This document shows positions 1-5,798 of a stretch of DNA of 5,798 nt, piece by piece. How positions within the stretch are numbered: position 1 is the first letter of the stretch; each line of letters opens with the position of its first letter. A program made the position numbers and the translations under genes. A model generated the notes under the pieces. It worked only from the letters and a program-made list of their open reading frames with translations. It had not been told where the DNA came from and did no database searches. Origin of the DNA: an uncultured Sphingomonadales bacterium (GTDB lineage: Bacteria > Pseudomonadota > Alphaproteobacteria > Sphingomonadales > Sphingomonadaceae); contig CAITOD010000327.1 in NCBI GenBank assembly GCA_903893935.1, forward strand, positions 1 through 5,798, read 5' to 3'.

Positions 1-1436
1 ATCTGTTGCAGGATTTGAGCAGCAGCCGTCGGCACGACGCACGAGATCGCGATAGCCAGGTCACGGATACAAATAAACAAGACGGCTAGCACTGCTTCCA
101 TCCGCTCAGGATCGGTTTTACGCAACGCCCACGGTGCCTGCTCATCAATATATCGGTTGCAAGCAAATACGACCTGAACCCACGATTCCAGTCCAGAGGA
201 AAAATTTAGCACCCTGAATTGCTTGCACATGTCGTCCAGAAACGTCCGCTTTGTGTGAATCAGCGGTGCATCTTGCGTAGCATTGTAATGATCAAGACGA
301 GGAAGAACGCCGCCAAGATTCTTGAAAATCAAACTCAGCGTGCGCTGCACCAGATTGCCATAGCTGTTGGCAAGTTCGGCGTTGCAGCGCAACGCGATTG
401 CCTCGGGCGAATAGGACCCATCCTGACCGAACGCAATTTCGCGCATCAGGAAATAGCGCAAGGGATCGACCCCGAAGCGCTCGGCCAGCGCCAGCGGATC
501 GGTCACATTGCCAAGCGATTTCGACTCTTTTTGCCCGCGATTGAGGACAAAGCCGTGGCCGAACACCGATTTTGGCAATTCCAAACCCGCGCTCATCAGG
601 AACGCCGGCCAATAGACCGCGTGGAACCGCACGATATCCTTGCCGATCAGGTGCACGTCCGCCGGCCAAAACCGCTTGAAATCGTCGGTTTCATCGGGCC
701 AGCCGAGCCCGGTCAGGTAATTGGTCAGCGCATCGACCCACACATACATGACGTGGCCTTCGGCCTCGCCCGGTTCGACCGGAACTTTGACCCCCCAGTC
801 GAAACTGCTGCGCGAGACCGACAAATCGCGCAGGCCACCCTCGACAAAGCGCATGACTTCGTTGCGCCGGCTTTCCGGGCGGATGAAATCGGGGTTGTCG
901 GTATACAGCGCCAGCAGCCGCTCGCCATAAGCCGACAGGCGGAAGAACCAGCTTTCCTCGACGGTCCATTCGACCGGCGTGCCCTGCGGCGAGAGCTTTG
1001 CGCCGCCCTCACCCGCAACCAGCTCGCTTTCGTGGTAGAACGCCTCGTCGCGAACCGAATACCAGCCTTCGTAGCGATCGGGATAGAGATCGCCGTTGGC
1101 TTTCATCCGCTGCCACAGTTCCTGCGTGGCGCGGTGATGGCGCGGCTCGGTGGTGCGCAAAAAAACATCAGGCTGAATATGCAAAGCCGCGCACATATCG
1201 CGGAAATGCTGTGACATTCCGTCGGCAAGCTGCGCGACCGGAATACCCAGTTCGCGCGCTTTCTGCGCCATTTTCAGCCCATGCTCGTCGGTCCCGGTTT
1301 GCAGCCGTGCATCGCGGCCGGTCGAACGCATGAACCGCACCGTGGTATCGGCCGCAATCGCTTCATAGGCATGGCCGATATGCGGACGCCCGTTGGGGTA
1401 CGAGATCGCGGTGGTCAGGTAATAGGGTTCGCCCAT
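1..1436 (-). CDS. metG: Methionyl-tRNA synthetase (3' end off window)
   Basis: Cytoplasmic class I aminoacyl-tRNA synthetase that charges tRNA-Met with methionine using ATP. The frame is open from the ATG at 1436 to the left edge, giving 478 complete codons; relatives are about 510-520 residues, so some 40 C-terminal residues are probably missing. Seen: N-terminal YYLTTAISYPNGRPHIGHAY with HIGH at residues 19-22; DEHG in the catalytic core; the signature loop at 303-307 reads KESKS instead of KMSKS; the anticodon-domain motif NRYIDEQAPWALRK lies near residues 426-440, with Trp436 the expected anticodon-reading residue. The connective insert reads GWYSVRDEAFYHE and has no CxxC, so it appears not to bind zinc; I believe this is usual for alphaproteobacterial MetRS. 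The ATG was chosen because the conserved N-terminus starts there and AAGGAA lies 12 bases upstream; an in-frame GTG at 1448 sits too close to that site. It starts 30 bp after holB. Codons after about residue 365 are clearly AT-richer (see findings). Confidence 0.97.
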   Translation of the reverse strand, partial: MGEPYYLTTAISYPNGRPHIGHAYEAIAADTTVRFMRSTGRDARLQTGTDEHGLKMAQKARELGIPVAQLADGMSQHFRDMCAALHIQPDVFLRTTEPRHHRATQELWQRMKANGDLYPDRYEGWYSVRDEAFYHESELVAGEGGAKLSPQGTPVEWTVEESWFFRLSAYGERLLALYTDNPDFIRPESRRNEVMRFVEGGLRDLSVSRSSFDWGVKVPVEPGEAEGHVMYVWVDALTNYLTGLGWPDETDDFKRFWPADVHLIGKDIVRFHAVYWPAFLMSAGLELPKSVFGHGFVLNRGQKESKSLGNVTDPLALAERFGVDPLRYFLMREIAFGQDGSYSPEAIALRCNAELANSYGNLVQRTLSLIFKNLGGVLPRLDHYNATQDAPLIHTKRTFLDDMCKQFRVLNFSSGLESWVQVVFACNRYIDEQAPWALRKTDPERMEAVLAVLFICIRDLAIAISCVVPTAAAQILQQ

Positions 1437-1448
1437 CGGGACGTTCAC

Positions 1449-1454
1449 TTCCTT
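1449..1454 (-). promoter_or_regulatory. Shine-Dalgarno site of metG
   Basis: On the minus strand AAGGAA lies in the 30 bp holB-metG gap, 12 bases before the ATG at 1436. It is the clearest purine-rich ribosome site in the gap and supports the ATG over the in-frame GTG at 1448, which would directly abut it. The spacing is slightly long. Confidence 0.55.
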
Positions 1455-1466
1455 TTGGCGAGGCAG

Positions 1467-2429
1467 TTAGTTGACGCCTTCCCTAGTGCGCGCGACGCCT
1501 GCCAGCAAGGCACCGATTTCGAGCATCAGCAGGCCGGGATCATAGTTATAGGTCGGCGCCTCGCGCGCCAAAGCCACCAGTGCTGCGTGCGCATCCGCCA
1601 AGGCAGCGGGGGCCTTTGCCTGCCCCATGGCGTCAACCAGCACCATCCGCGCGGCGGTCAGTGCGGCCATCTGGCGTTCGCGATCAGGCCGACCACCGAT
1701 CGCGGCGGCGAGTGCGCTCCGCAAAGCGAGATCGGGATCGCCGCCCGCCACGATCTGGCGCATGATCTGCCAGGCTTTGCCAAGGTCCTGCTCGGCAAAC
1801 GCCAAAGCTGCACCCGGCGAGCCGGCCCCGACCGCAATCGCCGCCTCGCGCGTCAGCGCATCGAGCCCCGGCGCGCCGAGATCAAGCGCCCGGGCCATTT
1901 CCTGCACATCGAGCGTGCGAAAGCGCAGCATCTGGCAGCGCGATCGCACTGTCGGCAGCAGCCGCCCGGGCTGGTGCACGACGAGCAGAAAAAAGGTTCC
2001 CTGCGGCGGTTCCTCAAGGCTTTTGAGCAGCGCATTGGCGGCGGCCTTTTCGAGCAGGTCGGCCGCATCGACAATCACCGCGCGGCGCGCGCCCAGCGTC
2101 GGGCGCGTGACCAGCCGCCGCTGCATGTCGCGCACCTGATCGATGGCGATATTGCGCTTGGTGGCATAAGCCCGGCCTTCATCGCGCTTCTTGGCTTCAT
2201 CTTCGTTGGCAGGCAGCGGGATCAGCCAGTGAATGTCGGGATGGTGTTCAGCCGGCGGTTGCGCCACGCCCGGTTCGGCCACCAGATCGACCGCGGCCGC
2301 GCGCGCAAACGCGGTCTTGCCCAGCCCTTCGCGCCCGGTCAGCATCCAGGCGTGGTGCATGCGGCGCCCGGCGCGTGCCGCGTGCCATGCGCGCCACACC
2401 GCGTCATGGCCAACCAGCGCTTTGCTCAT
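1467..2429 (-). CDS. holB: DNA polymerase III subunit delta'
   Basis: Encodes 320 residues, an AAA+ subunit of the pentameric clamp loader that opens the beta sliding clamp and places it on primed DNA. Seen in order: HHAWMLTG leading into a Walker A loop GREGLGKT (residues 32-39); a Walker B-like strand AVIVDAADLL (116-125); the family block ANALLKSLEEPP (about 130-141); the sensor-1 region LLPTVRSRC with the SRC motif at 162-164; then an alanine-rich C-terminal domain suited to the oligomerisation collar. The four-cysteine zinc module of E. coli delta' (between Walker A and the middle of the ATPase domain) is absent; the equivalent stretch is charged (ANEDEAKKRDEGR) and has no cysteine. Walker A is intact, unlike E. 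coli delta', which does not bind ATP; whether this one does cannot be told from sequence. The start ATG overlaps the tmk stop by four bases (ATGA), indicating translational coupling, with only a weak GGA just upstream. The stop is TAA. Length is normal. Confidence 0.95.
   Translation of the reverse strand: MSKALVGHDAVWRAWHAARAGRRMHHAWMLTGREGLGKTAFARAAAVDLVAEPGVAQPPAEHHPDIHWLIPLPANEDEAKKRDEGRAYATKRNIAIDQVRDMQRRLVTRPTLGARRAVIVDAADLLEKAAANALLKSLEEPPQGTFFLLVVHQPGRLLPTVRSRCQMLRFRTLDVQEMARALDLGAPGLDALTREAAIAVGAGSPGAALAFAEQDLGKAWQIMRQIVAGGDPDLALRSALAAAIGGRPDRERQMAALTAARMVLVDAMGQAKAPAALADAHAALVALAREAPTYNYDPGLLMLEIGALLAGVARTREGVN
2426..2429 (-). promoter_or_regulatory. ATGA stop/start overlap, tmk-holB
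   Basis: The TGA stop of tmk and the ATG of holB share bases in a four-base ATGA. Such overlaps normally let a terminating ribosome re-initiate, so holB output is probably tied to tmk translation. The upstream sequence has only a weak GGA ribosome site, consistent with coupling. Confidence 0.8.
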
Positions 2430-3046
2430 GCGTCCAGTGCCGCCAGCACGCGTGCATGCACCGCCTCGGGCGCTCCATCGGCATCGACTACGGCAAAACG
2501 ATCGGGCTCCGCGCTGGCGAAGCCACGGAACGCCGCCGCAACGCGCGCGTGATAGGCGGCATCGCGCCCGCCAATCCGGTCGCTGAGACCTTGATCGCGC
2601 GCGGCCAGCCGCGCTGCCACCAGCGCCGGATCGAGTTCGAGCAGGACGGTGCGATCGGGCAGCAACCCCTGGCTGCCGATGGCATGCAAAGCCAGCAGAT
2701 CGGCGTCGGCGAGGCCGCTGCCGCCACCCTGATAGGCGCGGCTCGAATCGAGATAGCGGTCGGTCAGCACCCAGTCGCCGCGTTCGAGCGCGGGGCGGAT
2801 CAGCCGATCGACATGATCGGCGCGCGCGGCGGCAAACAGCAGCGCCTCGGCGCGGGGCCCCCAGCCCTCGCCCGCCGGATCGAGCAGCATCGCGCGGATC
2901 GCTTCGGCGCCCGGCGTGCCGCCCGGCTCGCGCGTGGTGACCACGCCATGCCCGCGCGCGCGCAAGGCTTCGGCAAGCAGGCGCAACTGGGTCGACTTGC
3001 CGACGCCTTCGCCGCCTTCGAGCGCGATAAACCGACCCCGCGTCAT
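2426..3046 (-). CDS. tmk: Thymidylate kinase (dTMP kinase)
   Basis: A 206-residue cytoplasmic kinase that phosphorylates dTMP to dTDP with ATP, the last specific step to dTTP. Seen: P-loop FIALEGGEGVGKST (Walker A core GGEGVGKST at 11-19); TREPGGT at 38-44, which carries the dTMP-site arginine and glutamate; the DRYLDSSRAYQGGG signature at 96-109, containing the DRY/DRH catalytic motif and the AYQG thymine-binding segment; and a LID segment SDRIGGRDAAYHARV near 155-169. The P-loop has glutamate and glycine where type I kinases have arginine, and the basic residues lie in the LID, so it fits the bacterial type II class. Length is normal. The start ATG overlaps the stop of the carboxypeptidase gene as ATGA, preceded by a GGGGG run that could act as a weak ribosome site. 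The stop overlaps holB in the same way, so tmk is tightly embedded between a cell-wall gene and a replisome gene. Confidence 0.97.
   Translation of the reverse strand: MTRGRFIALEGGEGVGKSTQLRLLAEALRARGHGVVTTREPGGTPGAEAIRAMLLDPAGEGWGPRAEALLFAAARADHVDRLIRPALERGDWVLTDRYLDSSRAYQGGGSGLADADLLALHAIGSQGLLPDRTVLLELDPALVAARLAARDQGLSDRIGGRDAAYHARVAAAFRGFASAEPDRFAVVDADGAPEAVHARVLAALDA
3043..3046 (-). promoter_or_regulatory. ATGA stop/start overlap, carboxypeptidase-tmk
   Basis: The TGA stop of the D-Ala-D-Ala carboxypeptidase gene overlaps the ATG of tmk in a four-base ATGA, the second such junction in a row. It makes tmk expression likely to depend on translation of the upstream cell-wall gene. Confidence 0.8.
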
Positions 3047-4230
3047 GGCTTTGCCCCCGCCCCGGTGATCGCGGCAAAACCGTCGCGCAGCCGATCGAGC
3101 ACCCCGCCCGCACCGATCGCCGATGCCGCAACCAGCGGCAGGCGTTCGATCGGTTGCCCGGGTGCGCGGACGATCAGCGTGGCAACCTCTACATCTTTGG
3201 CGATCGGCGCGGTGAGCGGCGACTTGTAGCGGATCGCCAGTGTATAGCGCGGATGCTCGCCGCGCGGCACGGTAATCGCATAGCCGCGCGGCGCAATCAG
3301 ATCGACCGCGCGCGCTGTGCCGCCCTGCACCGGCGCAGCGGCAAGCCGCGCGCCGGCTGCAACCAGCGGATGCGAATCCCACGCGGCAAAGCCCCATTCG
3401 GCAAAGCGCCGCGACTGGTCGGCGCGTTCCCTGGGGCGCGGATAGCCGCCGAGCACAAACACGATCCGCCGCCCGCCGCGTTCGACCGAGCCGACAAAAC
3501 CATAGCCCGCTTCGCCGGTAAACCCGGTCTTGACCCCGTCGGCACCCGGAGTGTGGCCATAGAGCGGATTGTGATTGTTCTGCGCTATACCGTTGAATTC
3601 GGCGCGTTCGTGCCCGTAAAAGCGATGATAGAGATCGGGATGGCGCGTGATCAGCGCGCTTGCCAGCGTGGCCAAATCGGCGGCCGAAACATACGTCTGT
3701 CCCTGGTCCATCCAGCCATTGGGGGTGTGGAAATGGGTGTCGTGCAGCCCCAGCTTGCGCGCTTCGCCATTCATCATTTCGGTGAACGCCGGCACCGATC
3801 CGGCGATCCCTTCGGCGATGACCACGCAGGCGTCGTTGGCGGAAACGGTCACAATGCCTTCGAGCAGGTCGGCCACCGTGGTGCGGCTCTGGTTGCCGAG
3901 AAACATCGTGCTGCCCACGCGGTGCCATTGGCGAAAGGTTTCGGGGCGCATCGTGAATGTCTGGTTCAGCGACAATTTGCCCGCCGCAATCAGTTCGAAC
4001 GCGACGTAGCTGGTCATGATCTTGGTCAGCGACGCCGGCACAAAACGCCGATGCGCGTCACGCGAAAACAGCACGCGGCCCGAATTGACATCGACCATAT
4101 AGGCGGCAGGCGCGGTGATTTCGGGCAGGACTGCGGGATCGGCCGGCGCCGCTGCCGTTCTGCGCGCCTGTGCCGGGGCAGCCACCAGGACGATCAACGC
4201 CGCTACAACATTCGAAATCGGGCGTTTCAT
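3043..4230 (-). CDS. D-alanyl-D-alanine carboxypeptidase, PBP5/DacA family
   Basis: A 395-residue low-molecular-weight penicillin-binding protein (peptidase family S11) that removes the terminal D-alanine from peptidoglycan stem pentapeptides in the periplasm. Counting from the ATG at 4230: Sec signal peptide 1-22 (basic MKR, hydrophobic VVAALIVLVA, cleavage after APAQA); active-site SLTK at 67-70 with Ser67 the acylated serine and Lys70 the general base; SAN at 130-132; KTG at 234-236, followed by GFTGEAGYGFV. All three SxxK/SxN/KTG motifs are present, so it should be active and beta-lactam sensitive. After the catalytic domain comes a beta-rich PBP5 C-terminal domain and a possible amphipathic membrane anchor (GGVLDRLRDGFAAITG) near the end. 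An in-frame GTG at 4245 would add five residues (MSPPP); I prefer the ATG because the signal peptide then starts with MKR, but neither start has a strong ribosome site. Several dac paralogue names exist, so no symbol is assigned. It follows rlpA by 43 bp and overlaps tmk by four bases. Confidence 0.95.
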   Translation of the reverse strand: MKRPISNVVAALIVLVAAPAQARRTAAAPADPAVLPEITAPAAYMVDVNSGRVLFSRDAHRRFVPASLTKIMTSYVAFELIAAGKLSLNQTFTMRPETFRQWHRVGSTMFLGNQSRTTVADLLEGIVTVSANDACVVIAEGIAGSVPAFTEMMNGEARKLGLHDTHFHTPNGWMDQGQTYVSAADLATLASALITRHPDLYHRFYGHERAEFNGIAQNNHNPLYGHTPGADGVKTGFTGEAGYGFVGSVERGGRRIVFVLGGYPRPRERADQSRRFAEWGFAAWDSHPLVAAGARLAAAPVQGGTARAVDLIAPRGYAITVPRGEHPRYTLAIRYKSPLTAPIAKDVEVATLIVRAPGQPIERLPLVAASAIGAGGVLDRLRDGFAAITGAGAKP

Positions 4231-4273
4231 CGGTGGCGGCGACACTCTCTGGCAACAAGCGCCCTGCCCGCGA

Positions 4274-5224
4274 TCAGTCGTGGTGCAGGATCAAGGCCCC
4301 CGCATAGCCCGACTGTTTCACCTTCGCCAGTGCGGCGCGCGCCTCATCCTCGCCAGCCACGACAATCCGCACGCGCCACAGCTTGCCGGCGGGTTCGACT
4401 TCGCCACCGACCACCGCGGCGGCCTTTTTGGCGCGCTCTTGCGAGGAAAACGCGGCGACTTGCACGATCAGATGTTTTGCTTCGGCATGCGATGCGGCCG
4501 GGGGAACCGGTTTGGGTGGCACCGGTTTGGGTGGGGCCGGTGCAGGCACTGGCGCGGGGGGCGGGCCAGGTTTGGTCACCACGACAGGTTTGGGCGCCGG
4601 GGGTAATGTCCGCACCGGCGCAGGCGCGGGTCCGCCCGCCAGCGTGGTCGAGGGCGGTTCGTCGGGTGCGCCCGGCATGGCCAGCCCCAGCTTGCGGCGC
4701 AACGCCGCGCGCAAGCCCGGCGGAGTTTCCATTCGTTCGGGCGCGCGATTGCCCACGCGCAAGGCGGCGCGTTCGGTTTCGGGCGGATTGACCCGCCGCA
4801 CGCGCACCGGCGCATCGGCGCCGGCGGGCAAGCCCAGTTGCGCCCAGGCTGCGGGTGACAGTTCGACCAGTTGCTTGCCGTTCATCGGACCGCGCCGGTC
4901 GAGCCGCACCACGATCGTGTGCCCGCTATCGAGCGAGGTGACTTCGACATAACAGGGCAAAGGCAGCGTGTGGTGCGCGCCGCTGATCCCGCTGCCCTCG
5001 GTCGCGGCATGGGCATAGCCGACCGCGTCATAATTGAGCGTGTCGGATGGCGTGTACGTCACGCCGCCGATCACATAAGGATCGCCCACCAGGACCGGAT
5101 AATCCGCCTCGGGGCCATACGTGGGCTCTGCCGGGGGCTTCGATCGCGCAGCACTTGCCGGGCAAGAGGCCAGCGCAAGGCCGGCGATCGCGACAAGCAG
5201 CGTGGCGCTAGTGACTGATTTCAT
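4274..5224 (-). CDS. rlpA: RlpA-like septal-ring lipoprotein with SPOR domain
   Basis: A 316-residue envelope protein. The N-terminus is a lipoprotein-type signal with lipobox LASC (Cys21 the predicted lipidated residue), though a signal peptidase I site after ASA is also possible. Next comes a divergent RlpA double-psi beta-barrel, about residues 50-132, recognisable from AHHTLPLPCYVEV (83-95) and IVVRLDRRGPMNGKQLVELS (104-123). A proline/alanine-rich linker runs about 185-246, and a C-terminal SPOR domain, about 249-315 (HLIVQVAAFSSQERAKKAA and LWRVRIV), is the module that binds glycan strands stripped of stem peptides at division sites. Established: Pseudomonas aeruginosa RlpA is a lytic transglycosylase acting on such naked glycans, with a histidine and an aspartate required. 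Here the histidine is kept (His84 in AHHTLP), but the DRGP aspartate aligns with Arg110 in DRRGP, so lytic activity is doubtful. The start ATG lies 17 bases inside mltB with AGGA ten bases upstream. Confidence 0.9.
   Translation of the reverse strand: MKSVTSATLLVAIAGLALASCPASAARSKPPAEPTYGPEADYPVLVGDPYVIGGVTYTPSDTLNYDAVGYAHAATEGSGISGAHHTLPLPCYVEVTSLDSGHTIVVRLDRRGPMNGKQLVELSPAAWAQLGLPAGADAPVRVRRVNPPETERAALRVGNRAPERMETPPGLRAALRRKLGLAMPGAPDEPPSTTLAGGPAPAPVRTLPPAPKPVVVTKPGPPPAPVPAPAPPKPVPPKPVPPAASHAEAKHLIVQVAAFSSQERAKKAAAVVGGEVEPAGKLWRVRIVVAGEDEARAALAKVKQSGYAGALILHHD
4506..4535 (-). repeat. 15-bp tandem duplication in the rlpA linker
   Basis: Two adjacent 15-base units (ACCGGTTTGGGTGGC and ACCGGTTTGGGTGGG on the plus strand) match at 14 of 15 positions. 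In the rlpA frame they encode PKPVP twice. Related AGGTTTGG-type units recur near 4569-4590 and also encode proline-rich linker. It looks like slippage-driven growth of a disordered linker, so its length may differ between strains. Confidence 0.75.
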
Positions 5225-5798
5225 CGGCGAGCAATCCTACCGAAAGAGCATAGAAGTTTGAACAGTTGTAATCGAGGATAACCCGATAATTTCCGGTTAG
5301 CAGCCACGCCGGGTGCCCGGGGCCGTCGGGCTCGAACAATGTCGCCTGCACGCTGTCGTCGGGCCACACGCCATGGACCGGCGCCACGCCGCTTGCGCGC
5401 CATTCGGCGATCGTGCGCCAGCGCGAATGGCGCACGAACACTTGCGGGCAGCGCGGCGAGATCAACTTTGTCGCCAAAGCAGCGCGGTCGAACCCCGCCG
5501 GCACCGATACGCCCAGCCCCCAGGGCTCGCCGCGCCGCCAGCCGGCGTCGCGGAAATAATTGGCAATCGAGGCGAGCGTGTCGGCACGACTGGTCCAGAT
5601 ATCGGCAAACCCGTCGCCATCGCCATCTTGCGCCACGCGCAGATAGACCGAAGGCAGGAACTGCGGATTGCCGAAAGCCCCGGCCCAGCTGCCCTGCAGG
5701 CGCGAGCGGGGCACGCCGCGGTCGACCATCTTGAGCAGTGCCACGAATTCCTCGCTGAACAGTGTGCGCCGCCGCCCGTCATAGGCAAGCGAGGCAAT
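5208..5798 (-). CDS. mltB: Lytic murein transglycosylase, MltB family (5' end off window)
   Basis: The last 196 codons and TAG stop of a periplasmic enzyme that cleaves the MurNAc-GlcNAc glycosidic bond of peptidoglycan, leaving 1,6-anhydroMurNAc ends. The frame is open to the right edge, so the signal sequence and catalytic glutamate are outside the window. Counting from the edge: AYDGRRRTLFSEEFVALL (5-22); the family signature GSWAGAFGNPQFLPS (36-50); an acidic loop DGDGDGFADIW (58-68) that resembles the EF-hand-like calcium loop of E. coli Slt35; RADTLASIANYF and GWRRGEPWG after it; and a C-terminal segment NYRVILDYNCSNFYALSVGLLAD typical of the fold. I see no C-terminal peptidoglycan-binding domain, as the protein stops soon after this motif. 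A GTG at 5744 begins a shorter reading but lies within conserved family sequence, so it is not the real start. The gene overlaps the rlpA start by 17 bases, which suggests the two cell-wall genes are co-expressed. Confidence 0.94.
   Translation of the reverse strand: MASLAYDGRRRTLFSEEFVALLKMVDRGVPRSRLQGSWAGAFGNPQFLPSVYLRVAQDGDGDGFADIWTSRADTLASIANYFRDAGWRRGEPWGLGVSVPAGFDRAALATKLISPRCPQVFVRHSRWRTIAEWRASGVAPVHGVWPDDSVQATLFEPDGPGHPAWLLTGNYRVILDYNCSNFYALSVGLLADEISH
5235..5238 (-). promoter_or_regulatory. Shine-Dalgarno site of rlpA inside mltB
   Basis: AGGA on the minus strand lies ten bases before the rlpA ATG at 5224, within the mltB coding sequence. It supports the ATG that gives the complete lipoprotein signal and places initiation upstream of the mltB stop at 5208-5210. 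Confidence 0.5.

Noticed and set aside
219..1214. Long plus-strand open frame opposite metG
   Set aside because: It lies wholly antisense to metG, whose catalytic motifs are unmistakable. The translation has no recognisable domain and is rich in His, Arg and Gln, as expected for the antisense of a GC-rich gene.
1281..2552. 423-codon plus-strand open frame opposite holB
   Set aside because: Antisense shadow of holB and the metG start; long stop-free antisense frames are common at this GC content, and no family motif is visible.
2430..3131. Apparent N-terminal extension of holB across tmk
   Set aside because: The holB frame stays open upstream to 3131, but the extra translation is arginine-rich nonsense over tmk; family sequence begins at the ATG at 2429.
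2480..3180. Frequent GATCG/CGATCG words
   Set aside because: They follow from common GAT, ATC, TCG and CGA codon junctions in GC-rich coding sequence, and show no regular spacing or dyad structure that would suggest a binding array.
3047..3928. Apparent N-terminal extension of tmk across the carboxypeptidase gene
   Set aside because: Thymidylate kinase starts with MTRGRFIALEGGEG at 3046; the upstream part of the open frame is a shifted reading of the carboxypeptidase gene.
4231..4273. Possible promoter or terminator between rlpA and the carboxypeptidase gene
   Set aside because: The gap is 43 bp, with no hairpin followed by a T run and no convincing -35/-10 pair on the minus strand.
3154..4791. 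545-codon plus-strand open frame across dac and rlpA
   Set aside because: It spans two well-supported minus-strand genes and their intergenic gap and has no recognisable domain; its low-complexity tail mirrors the proline-rich linker on the other strand.

Overview
The window suggests an alphaproteobacterium, most likely of the order Sphingomonadales. Every gene reads on the minus strand, base composition is GC-rich with a strong preference for G or C in third codon positions, and the gene order (lytic transglycosylase, RlpA/SPOR protein, D-Ala-D-Ala carboxypeptidase, tmk, holB, metG) is one I associate with that group. The order-level placement is inference from gene order and protein style, not a computed phylogeny.

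Layout in the direction of transcription (right to left): the 3' part of an MltB-type lytic murein transglycosylase gene (5208..right edge); rlpA, a SPOR-domain septal-ring-type lipoprotein (4274..5224), whose start lies 17 bases inside mltB; a PBP5-type D-alanyl-D-alanine carboxypeptidase (3043..4230); tmk, thymidylate kinase (2426..3046); holB, the DNA polymerase III delta' clamp-loader subunit (1467..2429); and metG, methionyl-tRNA synthetase (1436 down to the left edge, 3' end missing). Gaps are 43 bp or less. The dac/tmk and tmk/holB junctions are ATGA stop/start overlaps and holB/metG are 30 bp apart, so this looks like one co-transcribed, translationally coupled block. I see no promoter, terminator, RNA gene, mobile element or CRISPR array, and no intergenic stretch over 43 bp.

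The block falls into two halves. The upstream half trims and remodels peptidoglycan: glycan-strand cleavage (MltB), septal or denuded-glycan processing (RlpA/SPOR) and stem-peptide trimming (PBP5). The downstream half supplies housekeeping functions: dTDP synthesis, replisome clamp loading and Met-tRNA charging. This is core genome and I do not see a new defence, mobile or biosynthetic system. The points most worth a second look are the RlpA homologue, whose key DRGP aspartate is replaced; the 3' end of metG, which is markedly AT-richer with different codon use; and the KESKS form of the MetRS signature loop.
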